In this document: positions 36,285 to 44,940 of the stretch, one piece after another
Numbering within the stretch: position 1 is the stretch's first letter
Layout of the letters: each line of letters begins with the position of its first letter
Assembly: GCA_012329065.1 (NCBI GenBank)
Contig: JAAXPZ010000020.1
Location: forward strand, 1-48,419
DNA: 48,419 bases
Direction of reading: 5' to 3'
Source: Sulfurovum sp.
GTDB lineage: Bacteria; Campylobacterota; Campylobacteria; Campylobacterales; Sulfurovaceae
The notes under the pieces: generated by a model
Told to the model about the DNA's origin: nothing
The model's database searches: none
Seen by the model: the letters and a program-made list of their open reading frames with translations, nothing else
Translations under genes and position numbers: made by a program

Positions 36285-38342
36285 TTAAAACTTACCGCCA
36301 ATATTAAATTCGAAACTTGCAGTATTGCCATGTATTTCATCTGGATCAATAGCTTTGGCGAAGATTAGATTGATTGGACCAAATGGAGATTTCCATTCTA
36401 CTTGAGCACCTACAGATTTTTGTGTGACATCAAAACTATTCACACCAATTTGTCCATAATCAGCAAAGAATGTCAAACGCATCTTGGAAGCCTCAGAGAG
36501 CGGTATGCTCGCCTCAGCACTAAGTACATAACTTCTGAATCCACCTGTTCTAAACCCTCCAGTTTTTGGTGAGATAGTACCTGACTTGAAGCCCCTAACA
36601 CCTCTACTGGCACCTCCCAAAAAGAGTCTCTCAGCAACAGGCACATATTTACCCACATCATGGTCAATGTAGCTTGCTCTAACCTTGGCTCTGAAAATCA
36701 AGTCATAGTCTATCTGCTCTCTCATTCCATAATAGCCAGCAAGCTTTAAATCATATCTTGTAAATTCCGCCAGTCTTTTACCAGCAGGTGCACTCCCTAG
36801 TCCAGCATATTCAAATCCTATTCTAGCATAGATTCCTTCTCTAGGAGTATAATAATCGTCTGTATTGTCATACACTAGAGAGGCTATAATAGATGACTTT
36901 ATATAGTTATCATAATCCCCAGGAGCATATCCAGCGTAAGAGGTATTGATATCATCATACTCTACACTTCTATAGCTATACCCGATAGAGGCATAGATAT
37001 TATTTGTAAACTGGCGACCTAGACTTAGATAACCGCCCAGCTCATCTTTTTTCTTGTAGGCTAAGTTCTGGTATGCATCTCTATCACTATAGTCGTGTTC
37101 TTTCTTGAAAATGCCTGCAGACAAACTATACTTGCTATCAAGTAGTCTAGGCTCAGTAAACGAGATACCATATGATTGTGTGACTTTGGAGTAGTCTATG
37201 GAGGCTTTTCCTTCTATGCCTGTGCCAAATATATTTTTGTCACCTACACTGCCTCCTACCATCCATCCATCAGCACTTCCATAACCTCCGCTAAGTGTAA
37301 AAGCACCTGTTTTAGCTTCTTTTACATCCACTTCAAGATTTACTTTTTTACTAGTTGCTTTCTTTGGGGTGATTACGACTTTCTCAAAATAGCCTGTTCT
37401 AGAAAGTGATTTTTTACTCTCTTTTATAGTAGTATAATTATATATATCACCCGGAGCAAGATCTACATATCTCCTAACTACTCTATCTTTTGTCTTTTTA
37501 TTGCCTTTGATCACAACATCACCTATTATGACTCTGGCACCTGGTATAATTTTATACTGAACGGACATGTTTCGTTTTCTATCATTTTTTCTAAAAGCTG
37601 GGACTACTTTGGCATAAGCATACCCCAAATCACCTAATTTAATAGTTACATTTTTGATATCTTTCCTGAGGTTTGATACATCAAAAATATCACCTTTTTT
37701 AAGAGAGAGCATCTCCCATGCATCTTTTCTCTCCAGTCCAACTATCTTACCCATACTTAACTGAACCTTGGAGATTTTATACTGCTTGCCCTCTTTTATA
37801 CGATATGTGATTGTTGCATCACTTGTTTTTGGATCTACCTTCATGACTGGCTTGTTTACTTTGGCATCCAAATAACCTCTTTTGAAATATTCATCCTGCA
37901 CTCTCATGGCATCATATTTTAGCTGAGGCACATTAGCCGTACCGCTATTTCTGCCAGGAAACCAGCCCATAAATTCTGCTTCTTTGTTAACAAGTTTGGA
38001 TGAGAGATCAGATGAGGCTACTTGTTTATTGCCTATAAAGTTAATTTTGGTAACGGTTACTTTGTTGCCTTTTGCTACATTAAAGGTCACACCTACTGTT
38101 TTACCTTTGTCACTAGTCTTGCTTGTAACTGAGCTTTTTTGATAGCCTGCTGACCCTAAAGCCTGTTTGATGATCATTTTTGCTTTCTGGACTTTGCTAG
38201 AACTATATTTATCTCCAACATTAATACCTATAAGAGGTTTTAGCTTATCAGCATCAAAGCCTTTTATATCAATAGTGTCGATTGTTTTTGCTGCCAATAA
38301 GGTTACACTAGCTAACAAAATCAACAATACTTTCTTTAACAT
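36285..38342 (-). CDS. bamA: Outer membrane protein assembly factor BamA
   Basis: BamA is the Omp85 barrel that inserts outer-membrane proteins. The 685-residue precursor has a signal peptide (KKVLLILLASVTLLAA), POTRA domains (about 19-325) and a C-terminal 16-strand barrel. The barrel has the conserved GGASRGVRGFKSG loop with the VRGF motif and a terminal Phe. By eye only four POTRA segments are distinguishable, starting near KTIDTIDIKGF, VTVTKINFIGN, YKISKVQLSMG and VIIGDVVIKGN; the E. coli protein has five and is about 810 residues. The ribosome binding site AAGGA precedes the ATG. It stands alone, terminated by a strong hairpin. Confidence 0.93.
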   Translation of the reverse strand: MLKKVLLILLASVTLLAAKTIDTIDIKGFDADKLKPLIGINVGDKYSSSKVQKAKMIIKQALGSAGYQKSSVTSKTSDKGKTVGVTFNVAKGNKVTVTKINFIGNKQVASSDLSSKLVNKEAEFMGWFPGRNSGTANVPQLKYDAMRVQDEYFKRGYLDAKVNKPVMKVDPKTSDATITYRIKEGKQYKISKVQLSMGKIVGLERKDAWEMLSLKKGDIFDVSNLRKDIKNVTIKLGDLGYAYAKVVPAFRKNDRKRNMSVQYKIIPGARVIIGDVVIKGNKKTKDRVVRRYVDLAPGDIYNYTTIKESKKSLSRTGYFEKVVITPKKATSKKVNLEVDVKEAKTGAFTLSGGYGSADGWMVGGSVGDKNIFGTGIEGKASIDYSKVTQSYGISFTEPRLLDSKYSLSAGIFKKEHDYSDRDAYQNLAYKKKDELGGYLSLGRQFTNNIYASIGYSYRSVEYDDINTSYAGYAPGDYDNYIKSSIIASLVYDNTDDYYTPREGIYARIGFEYAGLGSAPAGKRLAEFTRYDLKLAGYYGMREQIDYDLIFRAKVRASYIDHDVGKYVPVAERLFLGGASRGVRGFKSGTISPKTGGFRTGGFRSYVLSAEASIPLSEASKMRLTFFADYGQIGVNSFDVTQKSVGAQVEWKSPFGPINLIFAKAIDPDEIHGNTASFEFNIGGKF

Positions 38343-38470
38343 ATCTTGTCCTTACTTTTCTGTCTATTCAGAAAATAGATAAATTTTGCCTAAGTGTACC
38401 TTTTTTTGGCTAAATAAATGCTAACGATAAGCTTCATTGCTAAAATCAAGAAGACAATATAGTATTCATA

Positions 38471-38479
38471 TGTTATAAT
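38471..38479 (+). promoter_or_regulatory. Extended -10 promoter of tyrA
   Basis: TGTTATAAT (TG-n-TATAAT) lies 26 bp before the tyrA ATG, inside the 163-bp region shared with the divergent bamA gene. GGAGG is present just before the start. The rest of this gap is AT-rich, with a small TCTAT/ATAGA hairpin near 38380 and nothing else recognised. Confidence 0.6.
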
Positions 38480-38505
38480 ATCATTATATTATACGGAGGA
38501 TCCTT

Positions 38506-39336
38506 ATGAGAATAGGAATTATTGGCTTAGGTCTTATGGGTGGCTCACTTGGGATTGCTGCCAAAAGGGCATATAGTGATGTTGAGGTTATTGGTTTTGA
38601 CCATAATGACCAACACTGCACAGAGGCACTAGAGTATGGAATAGTTGATAAAATTATTGACGATATTGGAGATTTTTTTGGTGTTGACATGCTATTTCTA
38701 GCTATTCCAGTTGATGGGATAATAGAAATTCTTAAAAATCTCTCCAAAGTAGCTGAAAAAACGACCATTATAGACCTAGGAAGTACCAAAGAAAAGATCA
38801 TCAGCGTAGTTCCTCCTACCATACGCCAAAATTTTATAGCTGCCCACCCTATGACTGGAACAGAAAAGTCTGGTCCATCTGCCGCCATAGATGGGTTATA
38901 TCATGGCAAAGCTGTTGTGCTGTGCGACCTAAAAGACAGTGGAGAGAAACAACAAAATATGGCAAAAAATTTCTTTGCCAAGATTGGCATGAAGATATTT
39001 TATATGGAAGCCAAAGAACACGATAAGCATGCTGCATACATTTCCCATATGCCTCACGCACTAAGTTATGCATTGGCAAACTCTGTCATGAAGCAGGAAA
39101 ATCCGAAAGCTATTATTGCGCTAGCGGGGGGTGGATTCAAGGATATGAGTCGTATTGCAAAATCATCTCCCAATATGTGGCGAGATGTATTTCATCAAAA
39201 CAAAGAGTACCTTCTAGATGGCATAGAGTGCTTTTCTGAAGAGTTAGATATGTGCAAAAAATTTGTGGAAGAAGAGAGCTGGGAGGAGCTCCACCAATGG
39301 ATGACAAAAGCCAATGATCTGCACAAAATATTATAA
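38506..39336 (+). CDS. tyrA: Prephenate dehydrogenase (TyrA)
   Basis: TyrA oxidises prephenate to 4-hydroxyphenylpyruvate for tyrosine synthesis. The 276-residue protein has the NAD-binding GLGLMGGSLGIAAKR at the N-terminus, FDHNDQH after beta-2 (Asp favours NAD), DLGSTKEKI, AAHPMTGTEKSGPSAA with the catalytic His, and YISHMPHALSYALAN. There is no chorismate mutase or ACT domain. It is monocistronic with its own promoter, and its 3' end overlaps the convergent batD gene by 6 bp. Confidence 0.94.
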   Translation: MRIGIIGLGLMGGSLGIAAKRAYSDVEVIGFDHNDQHCTEALEYGIVDKIIDDIGDFFGVDMLFLAIPVDGIIEILKNLSKVAEKTTIIDLGSTKEKIISVVPPTIRQNFIAAHPMTGTEKSGPSAAIDGLYHGKAVVLCDLKDSGEKQQNMAKNFFAKIGMKIFYMEAKEHDKHAAYISHMPHALSYALANSVMKQENPKAIIALAGGGFKDMSRIAKSSPNMWRDVFHQNKEYLLDGIECFSEELDMCKKFVEEESWEELHQWMTKANDLHKIL

Positions 39337-40917
39337 TGGATCTTGATCCTGAAGTGAGTTTATCATTTTAGCAAGCTCATCTTTATCGATAGAGATATCC
39401 TTGCTTCCATTCTCTACATCATAAAGCTTTCTCACCATTGCTTCAACTTTTCTATTTTTATTAGTATGAGGATAGAGTATCTTGAGTGCTTCCTCTGTGC
39501 TGTAATGTTTTGGTTTCAATATACCTCTTCTCTGTCTAGTATATCGATATAGATATCCTCCAGCAATCATAGTCATGCCTCCTGCAAAAAAGGAAAGTAT
39601 GAGTGCCCACAGAGGATAGCCTCCTCTATCTTCATTTTCCTTTTTCTTATAAAACTCCCTATCCTCTAAAATACTTTCATTCTCTTCTGTAGATTCGTTA
39701 CTTGTTTCTGTAGGATTCACTACTTGACTACCTTGGCTTGTCACTTTTGATGATGCCTCAGTAGCGACAGAACTTACCTCAATTTTATATGCTTTTGTGA
39801 TAAGTTTTTTTATTGTTCCACTCTTGTAGTCAAAGCTCCTAAAGGTCATTGACGGTATCTCAAAATCTTTATCTGAAATAAATACATATTTTCTCTCATA
39901 TTGACTAACTATCTTACCTCCAACAACCTTGCTTGTTGTCTTGGAGTCATCTCCATATATGGTCACTCCAGACACATCGAATTTTGGATCTGCAAGATCA
40001 TCAAGGGTGCCTTCTCCAGATATTTTAAGTGTATATGTAACTGGACTATTTGGCTTGACAGTCTTATAGTCAACGCTAGTATCAATCTTGAAAATTCCTA
40101 CCATATCTATACTACTGGAGATAGGCTTAACCTCTATAGAAAGAGGATTAGCCCTAACCGAATGCCATTTTATATCATTTGCAAAAAATCCCCAAGGATC
40201 TCTATTTGCACCATCAAAATTTCGTATACCAACTCTTGCCTTGGGAGGTATGATCATCAATTTACCATCTTTCTTGGCACTCACAAGGTACCGAAGCTGG
40301 TGAAGTGTACCTTTTGCTGACCTTTTTAGCTTTTCATCACCTAAGGCTTGAGAAAAAAAGTCTTTGAATCTTGGCGGAGTATATTCTACTTTTGTCACGC
40401 TACTATTTCGTGGTTCAAAAAAATCAACTGTTATAATAAATGGCTCACCCACATAGACACTTTTTTTATTGCTTTTGATACGGAGACTATATCCATCTGC
40501 ACTTTTAGCTGTAACTTCAGATGGGCTAACAACTTTTATTGCTACTGGCTCTGTTTTGTATAACTTATCACTAATCTTGATTTCAAACGAAGGAATAGTC
40601 ATATTCATCTCAGGATAGAACTCAAATCTCAATGTTTTTAAACTTTTGGAAGAAAACTTTCCATTGATATAGCTCGACTCTAGCTTGGAAGAGATAGAAT
40701 GACCCTCAACAGGGAAACCTCCAATGTCTTGAATGTCTGGAAATTCTATATTTTTTCCCTCTGCAACAATCTGTACTTCTAGGGTAGAACCATCAACTAT
40801 TTCTGTCGCGCTTAGCTTTAACTTTACACTTGTAGCGTAAGAAACCGTAAGGAGTAAAAAGTTAAACGATAAAAGTATTGTAAATAATTTTAATATTTTG
40901 CTACCATGGGTTGACAT
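39331..40917 (-). CDS. batD: BatD family protein, membrane-anchored beta-rich domain
   Basis: The 528-residue protein has a signal sequence (FTILLSFNFLLLTVSYA), a long periplasmic beta-sandwich region and one C-terminal membrane helix (about 440-460) followed by a cytoplasmic tail. The SVYVGEPFIITVDFFEPRNS and YTLKISGEGTLDDLADP stretches match the oxygen-tolerance BatD family. Bat proteins were linked to aerotolerance in Bacteroides, but their mechanism is unresolved. It is last in the MoxR-DUF58-Bat operon and overlaps batC by 17 bp. An acidic Ser/Glu-rich linker (about 400-435) precedes the membrane helix. Confidence 0.85.
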   Translation of the reverse strand: MSTHGSKILKLFTILLSFNFLLLTVSYATSVKLKLSATEIVDGSTLEVQIVAEGKNIEFPDIQDIGGFPVEGHSISSKLESSYINGKFSSKSLKTLRFEFYPEMNMTIPSFEIKISDKLYKTEPVAIKVVSPSEVTAKSADGYSLRIKSNKKSVYVGEPFIITVDFFEPRNSSVTKVEYTPPRFKDFFSQALGDEKLKRSAKGTLHQLRYLVSAKKDGKLMIIPPKARVGIRNFDGANRDPWGFFANDIKWHSVRANPLSIEVKPISSSIDMVGIFKIDTSVDYKTVKPNSPVTYTLKISGEGTLDDLADPKFDVSGVTIYGDDSKTTSKVVGGKIVSQYERKYVFISDKDFEIPSMTFRSFDYKSGTIKKLITKAYKIEVSSVATEASSKVTSQGSQVVNPTETSNESTEENESILEDREFYKKKENEDRGGYPLWALILSFFAGGMTMIAGGYLYRYTRQRRGILKPKHYSTEEALKILYPHTNKNRKVEAMVRKLYDVENGSKDISIDKDELAKMINSLQDQDPL

Positions 40918-41758
40918 CTTGATTCCTTTTATCTTTTTTGTCTTTTCCTGCCTGATACATTAGAGTAGGCATCTTTCCACTGCCCATCTTTTTCATTAGC
41001 TTTCTCAGCTCTTTTTCTGTCATCTCTTTTTTTCTGTCCATCTTTGCTTTTTGGGGCTGATTGTTGCCTTTTTTTGAATCAGACTTGTCTTTGGATTGTT
41101 TATTTTGCTTCTTTTCGTTTTCCTTTTTATTTCCGTCTTTTTTGTTCTCATCTTTTTTGTTATCATCTTTTTTCTTTTCATTTTTCTTGTTTTCATTTTT
41201 CTTGTTTTTTTCTTTCTTGTCCTGCTTTTTCTTATCGTTTTTATTATTGTCTTTTTTATTTTTATCATTCTTATTGTTGCTTTTTTTCTTATCGTTTTTG
41301 TCTTTATTCTTCTTCTCTTTTTTCTTTTGTTGTTTTTTCTTATTTTGTTGTTTTGCCAACTCTAAGTTAAACCTTGTATCTTCATCTTGTCCGTACTTAA
41401 GTGCTTCTTCGTATGCTTTGATGGCATAATCAAATTTATTCTGTTTGAAGTAGGTATTTCCTAGGTTATGTAATCTTTGTAATTCTTCTACACCTTCTCC
41501 TTTGGCTTTTTTATATGCTTTTTCTGCCTGCTCTAGTCTTCCTGCCTTATAATAGGCATTAGCAAGATTATAGTACTTTTCGGCATCCTCATTTTGTAGC
41601 TCCTTGTAAAACTTGCTACTTTTATTGTAATCTTCTGACTCATAAGCTTGATGGGCAGCTTTTATTGTTTTAAAATCGGTGATACCTGCATGAAGAAGAA
41701 TAAAACTAAATAGCAATACCATAAATGACATTCCTAGAGTGGGCTTAAAGTGCATCAT
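40901..41758 (-). CDS. batC: BatC-like TPR protein with a Lys/Asn-rich tract
   Basis: The 285-residue protein has an N-terminal membrane segment (about 9-24), two to three TPR-like repeats (about 30-130; EKYYNLANAYYKAGRLEQAEK, LHNLGNTYFKQNKFDYAIKA), and then about 100 residues (137-240) made almost only of Lys, Asn, Asp, Glu and Gln. A conserved C-terminal segment with KKMGSGKMPTLMYQ follows. The TPR part fits BatC/BatE, which bind partners in the Bat complex. The charged tract is probably unstructured. The ATG overlaps the batB stop (ATGATG/TGA), and the 3' end overlaps batD. Confidence 0.82.
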   Translation of the reverse strand: MMHFKPTLGMSFMVLLFSFILLHAGITDFKTIKAAHQAYESEDYNKSSKFYKELQNEDAEKYYNLANAYYKAGRLEQAEKAYKKAKGEGVEELQRLHNLGNTYFKQNKFDYAIKAYEEALKYGQDEDTRFNLELAKQQNKKKQQKKKEKKNKDKNDKKKSNNKNDKNKKDNNKNDKKKQDKKEKNKKNENKKNEKKKDDNKKDENKKDGNKKENEKKQNKQSKDKSDSKKGNNQPQKAKMDRKKEMTEKELRKLMKKMGSGKMPTLMYQAGKDKKDKRNQDVNPW

Positions 41759-42723
41759 TTTCTTTTCCTTGGCAAAGAGCTAAATCCTATCAACAGCAGT
41801 AACACTGAGAGCATCAATGGATAAACGAAAAACTCTACCCTCTCTTTGATTTTAATATCTCCCTGTTTCTTATCGTGAAACTTTGCTCTCATCTTAGAAG
41901 TTAACTTTTTTATATCATCATTACCATGAGATGCTACGACAAATGCACCGCCACTTTGCTCTGCTATCTCTCCTAGATTCTTGTTGATTTGTGTGATTGC
42001 TATAGAGCCGTCTCTAGTCTTCAACTTTTTTCCCTGGCTATCCAATACTGGTGCACCTCGCTCTGTACCTACTAGTATGGCATATAGCGTAATCTTGTGT
42101 TCTTTGAGTATATCAGCAAATCCTTCTAATGCCTTCTTGTCGCCTCCATCACTGATCACCACAAGAATTTTGGGTTTTTTCTTTTCAAGCATCTTTGCAG
42201 CCAATGAGCCAAGTGCTGTAAAATCTGTAGAAGCCATATTGATATAGCTCTCATCTACACCCTCTACGATCTGGATAAGCGTTGATTTATCGCTGGTAAA
42301 TGGTGCCAACATAAAAGAGATATGTGCAAATGCCGTGAGCCCAACTTCATCTGTTGGCATTTGTTTAAGTAGCCCTATCAACTTTTGCTTGGCAAACTCC
42401 AATCTATTTGGATAAATATCTTTGCTACGCATTGACCCAGAGATATCTATAGATGCCATAAGACTCAAGCCCTGTATAGAAACAATTTTGTCTCCTTTGT
42501 CTATCACAGGACGAGAAAGTGCTAGAATCATAAAAAATATCGCCACAAATACCATCAAATGTCGCACTTTAGTTGGTAATGCGTCACTATCAACCCTAAG
42601 CCTTTCCAAAACCTTCTCGTCAAATACTCTTGCTACTTTCTCTTTATTGCTCAGTACTAAAAATACAAACAACACAAAAGGTATAAGCATAATCCAGAAA
42701 AAATGTGGATGCACAAAACTCAT
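41755..42723 (-). CDS. batB: von Willebrand factor A domain protein, BatB type
   Basis: The 322-residue protein has N-terminal and C-terminal membrane helices (about 10-24, 54-70 and 296-314) around a vWA domain. The metal ion adhesion site is complete: ASIDISGSMRSKDI (D-x-S-x-S) and the Thr in the STDFTALG loop, with ISDGGD as the third acid. Such proteins are thought to be assembled or remodelled by the MoxR ATPase encoded upstream. It overlaps batA by 4 bp and batC by 4 bp. Confidence 0.88.
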   Translation of the reverse strand: MSFVHPHFFWIMLIPFVLFVFLVLSNKEKVARVFDEKVLERLRVDSDALPTKVRHLMVFVAIFFMILALSRPVIDKGDKIVSIQGLSLMASIDISGSMRSKDIYPNRLEFAKQKLIGLLKQMPTDEVGLTAFAHISFMLAPFTSDKSTLIQIVEGVDESYINMASTDFTALGSLAAKMLEKKKPKILVVISDGGDKKALEGFADILKEHKITLYAILVGTERGAPVLDSQGKKLKTRDGSIAITQINKNLGEIAEQSGGAFVVASHGNDDIKKLTSKMRAKFHDKKQGDIKIKERVEFFVYPLMLSVLLLLIGFSSLPRKRK

Positions 42724-43643
42724 GATTCAAGTCCTCTTGCAGTTCTAAAATATAGAAACAGAAGCAATAAAATAATAGCAGCAAATAGAGGATAGATATA
42801 GAGATAAGTATGCTGTACAATCTTTTTGCTCTTTATTTTACTGGCTTCGAGCTTATCTATCTCTGCATAAATTTTCGCTAGAGCCTCTTTACTATCAGCG
42901 GCAAAAAACTGCCCTTTCCCCGCCTTTGCCAGTTTCTTAAGATACCTTGCATCAAAGTCACGATAGCTTCCTATGCCTATGGCATATAGGCGAATATCAC
43001 TTTTTTGGATCACACCCAATATATCTTCCATAGATATTTTACTCATATTCTCTATACCATCGGTAAGTAAAATAGCGATTTTGGTCTTTGCATCACTTTT
43101 TGAAAGCACACTATATGTCTGTAGCAATGCATCATTGATTGCTGTTTTTCTTCCAGCCATGCCTAGGTTTTGCATTTTGACTATATCTTTCAAAAAATTA
43201 TTTTCAAAAGTCAAAGGTGATGCCACAAAAGCAACATCCGCAAAAGTAATAAGCCCCAATCTGTCTTGTTTTCTCTTATCAATAAAGTCCAGCACCACCT
43301 CTTTGACAACAGAAAATTTATTTTTCATAGGATCTGCCATATCAAAGCCTCTTTGATTCATGGATCCGCTAGAATCGATCACAAGCATGATGTCTCTGCC
43401 TTTTTTCTTCGTATCTTTATATGATTTTGTAATAACCGGGGAAGAGAGTGCCACAATCAGACTAATTATGCCAAGCCACTTGAGTACATCAAGAAACCTA
43501 CTTCTTTTTCCTTCCTTGGCTAGCAGATTATGTATATGCGGAAAATATATCGCCTCTGCCCTTGCGGCACAAAATTTGGCACAGAGCCAAAAGAGGAGTA
43601 TGAGAGCTAAAGCATATGGATATTGTAGACTAAACTGACTCAT
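42720..43643 (-). CDS. batA: von Willebrand factor A domain protein, BatA type
   Basis: This is the first of two neighbouring vWA proteins. Membrane helices lie near both ends and the vWA domain has VIDSSGSMNQRGFD (MIDAS D-x-S-x-S), TAINDALLQTY and LLTDGIENM. It is a paralogue of the following batB. The frame opens at a TTG at 43667, but ATG 43643 has AGGAGAG eight bases upstream and gives the typical start MSQFSLQYP. The chosen start overlaps the DUF4381-like gene by 14 bp. Confidence 0.87.
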   Translation of the reverse strand: MSQFSLQYPYALALILLFWLCAKFCAARAEAIYFPHIHNLLAKEGKRSRFLDVLKWLGIISLIVALSSPVITKSYKDTKKKGRDIMLVIDSSGSMNQRGFDMADPMKNKFSVVKEVVLDFIDKRKQDRLGLITFADVAFVASPLTFENNFLKDIVKMQNLGMAGRKTAINDALLQTYSVLSKSDAKTKIAILLTDGIENMSKISMEDILGVIQKSDIRLYAIGIGSYRDFDARYLKKLAKAGKGQFFAADSKEALAKIYAEIDKLEASKIKSKKIVQHTYLYIYPLFAAIILLLLFLYFRTARGLES

Positions 43644-44031
43644 CACACACTCTCCTAAAAAGCTCAAATGCTCTCATAGTCTCCTCGTCTGCTAGTTCTG
43701 CCTCTTTCTTGTATTTGTATTTCTCAAGTAGAGGGATGAGCTGAGAAAAAAGTTCTAAACGCCTATCATCTGTCGCCAGCAATCTACCGTAGTGAGTTGC
43801 ACGATATGCGGCCCTCTTTGGTCTACTCCAATCTATACCATTTAGTATCTCTAAATACTCTTTTTCTAGATTCTGTTTTTTGATAAATTTAAACTTTTGG
43901 TACAAAAGATAACCAACAAAAAGTACCACAATTATTCCTAAAATAATCAAGCTCCAATATAGATAAATAGAGTTATCTGGTATTTCTACTAGCGGCTTTA
44001 TATCTCTGAGTTGTGAGCTATTGCTTTCCAT
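43630..44031 (-). CDS. Small DUF4381-like single-pass membrane protein of the Bat operon
   Basis: The 133-residue protein begins with LRDIKPLVEIPDNSIYLYW, one membrane helix (about 25-45) and a basic, helical cytoplasmic part ending in RRVCDESV. Small proteins of this type (DUF4381) sit between DUF58 and vWA genes in many MoxR clusters. Function is unknown; it may anchor or bridge the vWA proteins. Its ATG shares one base with the stop of the DUF58 gene. Confidence 0.7.
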   Translation of the reverse strand: MESNSSQLRDIKPLVEIPDNSIYLYWSLIILGIIVVLFVGYLLYQKFKFIKKQNLEKEYLEILNGIDWSRPKRAAYRATHYGRLLATDDRRLELFSQLIPLLEKYKYKKEAELADEETMRAFELFRRVCDESV

Positions 44032-44858
44032 TATCGCATTCTCGTCATAATCTTAGCTATAGGGTCTTCATCTGTAAACATCTTTATATATCTGATTCCA
44101 TACTCTTTGAATTGTTTGTATAGTTTTTGATCATTTTGTCTTAGTGCCTTTTGATAGCTATTGACTGTAGTACGATTGATATCACCTTCATAGCTACTTT
44201 TGTTTTCTGTGTCTAGCAATCTGATATATCCTAGTTCTGTTGGATTCTCTTCAAATTTATCTCTGACAATCAATACAAAAAGATCATGTTTTTTCGCAAG
44301 CAGTCTCAAATCTACATCTCCCACAAAATCAGAAATCAAAAACATCAAAGATTTTTTCTTTACACGATTATAAATTGTATTTATCCAACCTGTAAAGTCA
44401 CCTTTTTTACCAAGTGGATCAAAAGATGCGGCATACTCTGTTTCTGTGCTGACAGCAAAAAGTTTTTTGGAGGGCTTGCTGTGATGGTAGAGTTTATCTG
44501 CATAGTTCATATATGTAAAAAGGTCACTATTGCGAACTGCTGAAAAACCAAGAATGGCGACTAGCTCAGAGATATAATCACTCTTTTGTCTCACAGTGCC
44601 GAAATAGGTCGAGCCGTTGAGCATAGTAGAGACAAGCACATTTAGCTCTCTTTCTTCTCGGTATACTTTGACAAATGGTTTGCCTAGCTTTGCTGTGGTT
44701 TTCCAGTCTATCTTACGGACATCGTCTCCGTAGATATATTCTCTAAGTTCTGCAAATTCAAAACCTTCACCATGAAATAATGAAGAATTATTCCCAAGCA
44801 TATCTCCAAAGACTTGTTTTTTTGTCCTTAGAATAATCTTTTTTACTTGTTTATTCAT
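44031..44858 (-). CDS. DUF58 domain protein of the MoxR/Bat operon
   Basis: The 275-residue protein matches the DUF58 family, with EFAELREYIYGDDVRKIDWK and TAKLGKPFVKVYREER near the N-terminus (the family R-x-I-D-W signature) followed by a vWA-like fold (SLMFLISDFVGDVD). It has no membrane helix. DUF58 genes nearly always accompany moxR and vWA genes and are presumed part of the same chaperone system. Only GAG serves as ribosome binding site, and a 23-bp hairpin ends 13 bp before the ATG, so its translation may be regulated. Confidence 0.88.
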   Translation of the reverse strand: MNKQVKKIILRTKKQVFGDMLGNNSSLFHGEGFEFAELREYIYGDDVRKIDWKTTAKLGKPFVKVYREERELNVLVSTMLNGSTYFGTVRQKSDYISELVAILGFSAVRNSDLFTYMNYADKLYHHSKPSKKLFAVSTETEYAASFDPLGKKGDFTGWINTIYNRVKKKSLMFLISDFVGDVDLRLLAKKHDLFVLIVRDKFEENPTELGYIRLLDTENKSSYEGDINRTTVNSYQKALRQNDQKLYKQFKEYGIRYIKMFTDEDPIAKIMTRMR

Positions 44859-44864
44859 TTACAT

Positions 44865-44932
44865 CTCGTAGGGGTAACGCCCTATGCTTACCCTTGTTTG
44901 ATAAATTTGAGGGCAAGCATAAGGCATTACCC
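44865..44932 (-). repeat. 23-bp inverted repeat between moxR and the DUF58 gene
   Basis: The arms 44872-44894 and 44910-44932 pair over 23 positions around a 15-nt loop. Three positions are mismatched on the plus strand (C-A, C-A, A-C) but become G-U or U-G pairs in the minus-strand mRNA, the sense transcript of the operon, so that RNA stem is uninterrupted. The outer edge carries CTCGTAGGGGTA (44865-44876), identical to the box after serS. The hairpin starts 8 bp after the moxR stop and ends 13 bp before the DUF58 start, with no T-run, so it could lower expression of the downstream genes without stopping it, stabilise the moxR mRNA, or be a mobile palindromic element. Confidence 0.75.
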
Positions 44933-44940
44933 ATACACAT

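Noticed and set aside
41044-41429. Overlapping plus-strand frames rich in Phe, Ser, Cys and Leu
   Set aside because: They are the complement of the AAA/AAG/AAC-rich tract of batC and only look like membrane proteins because TTT and CTT codons result.
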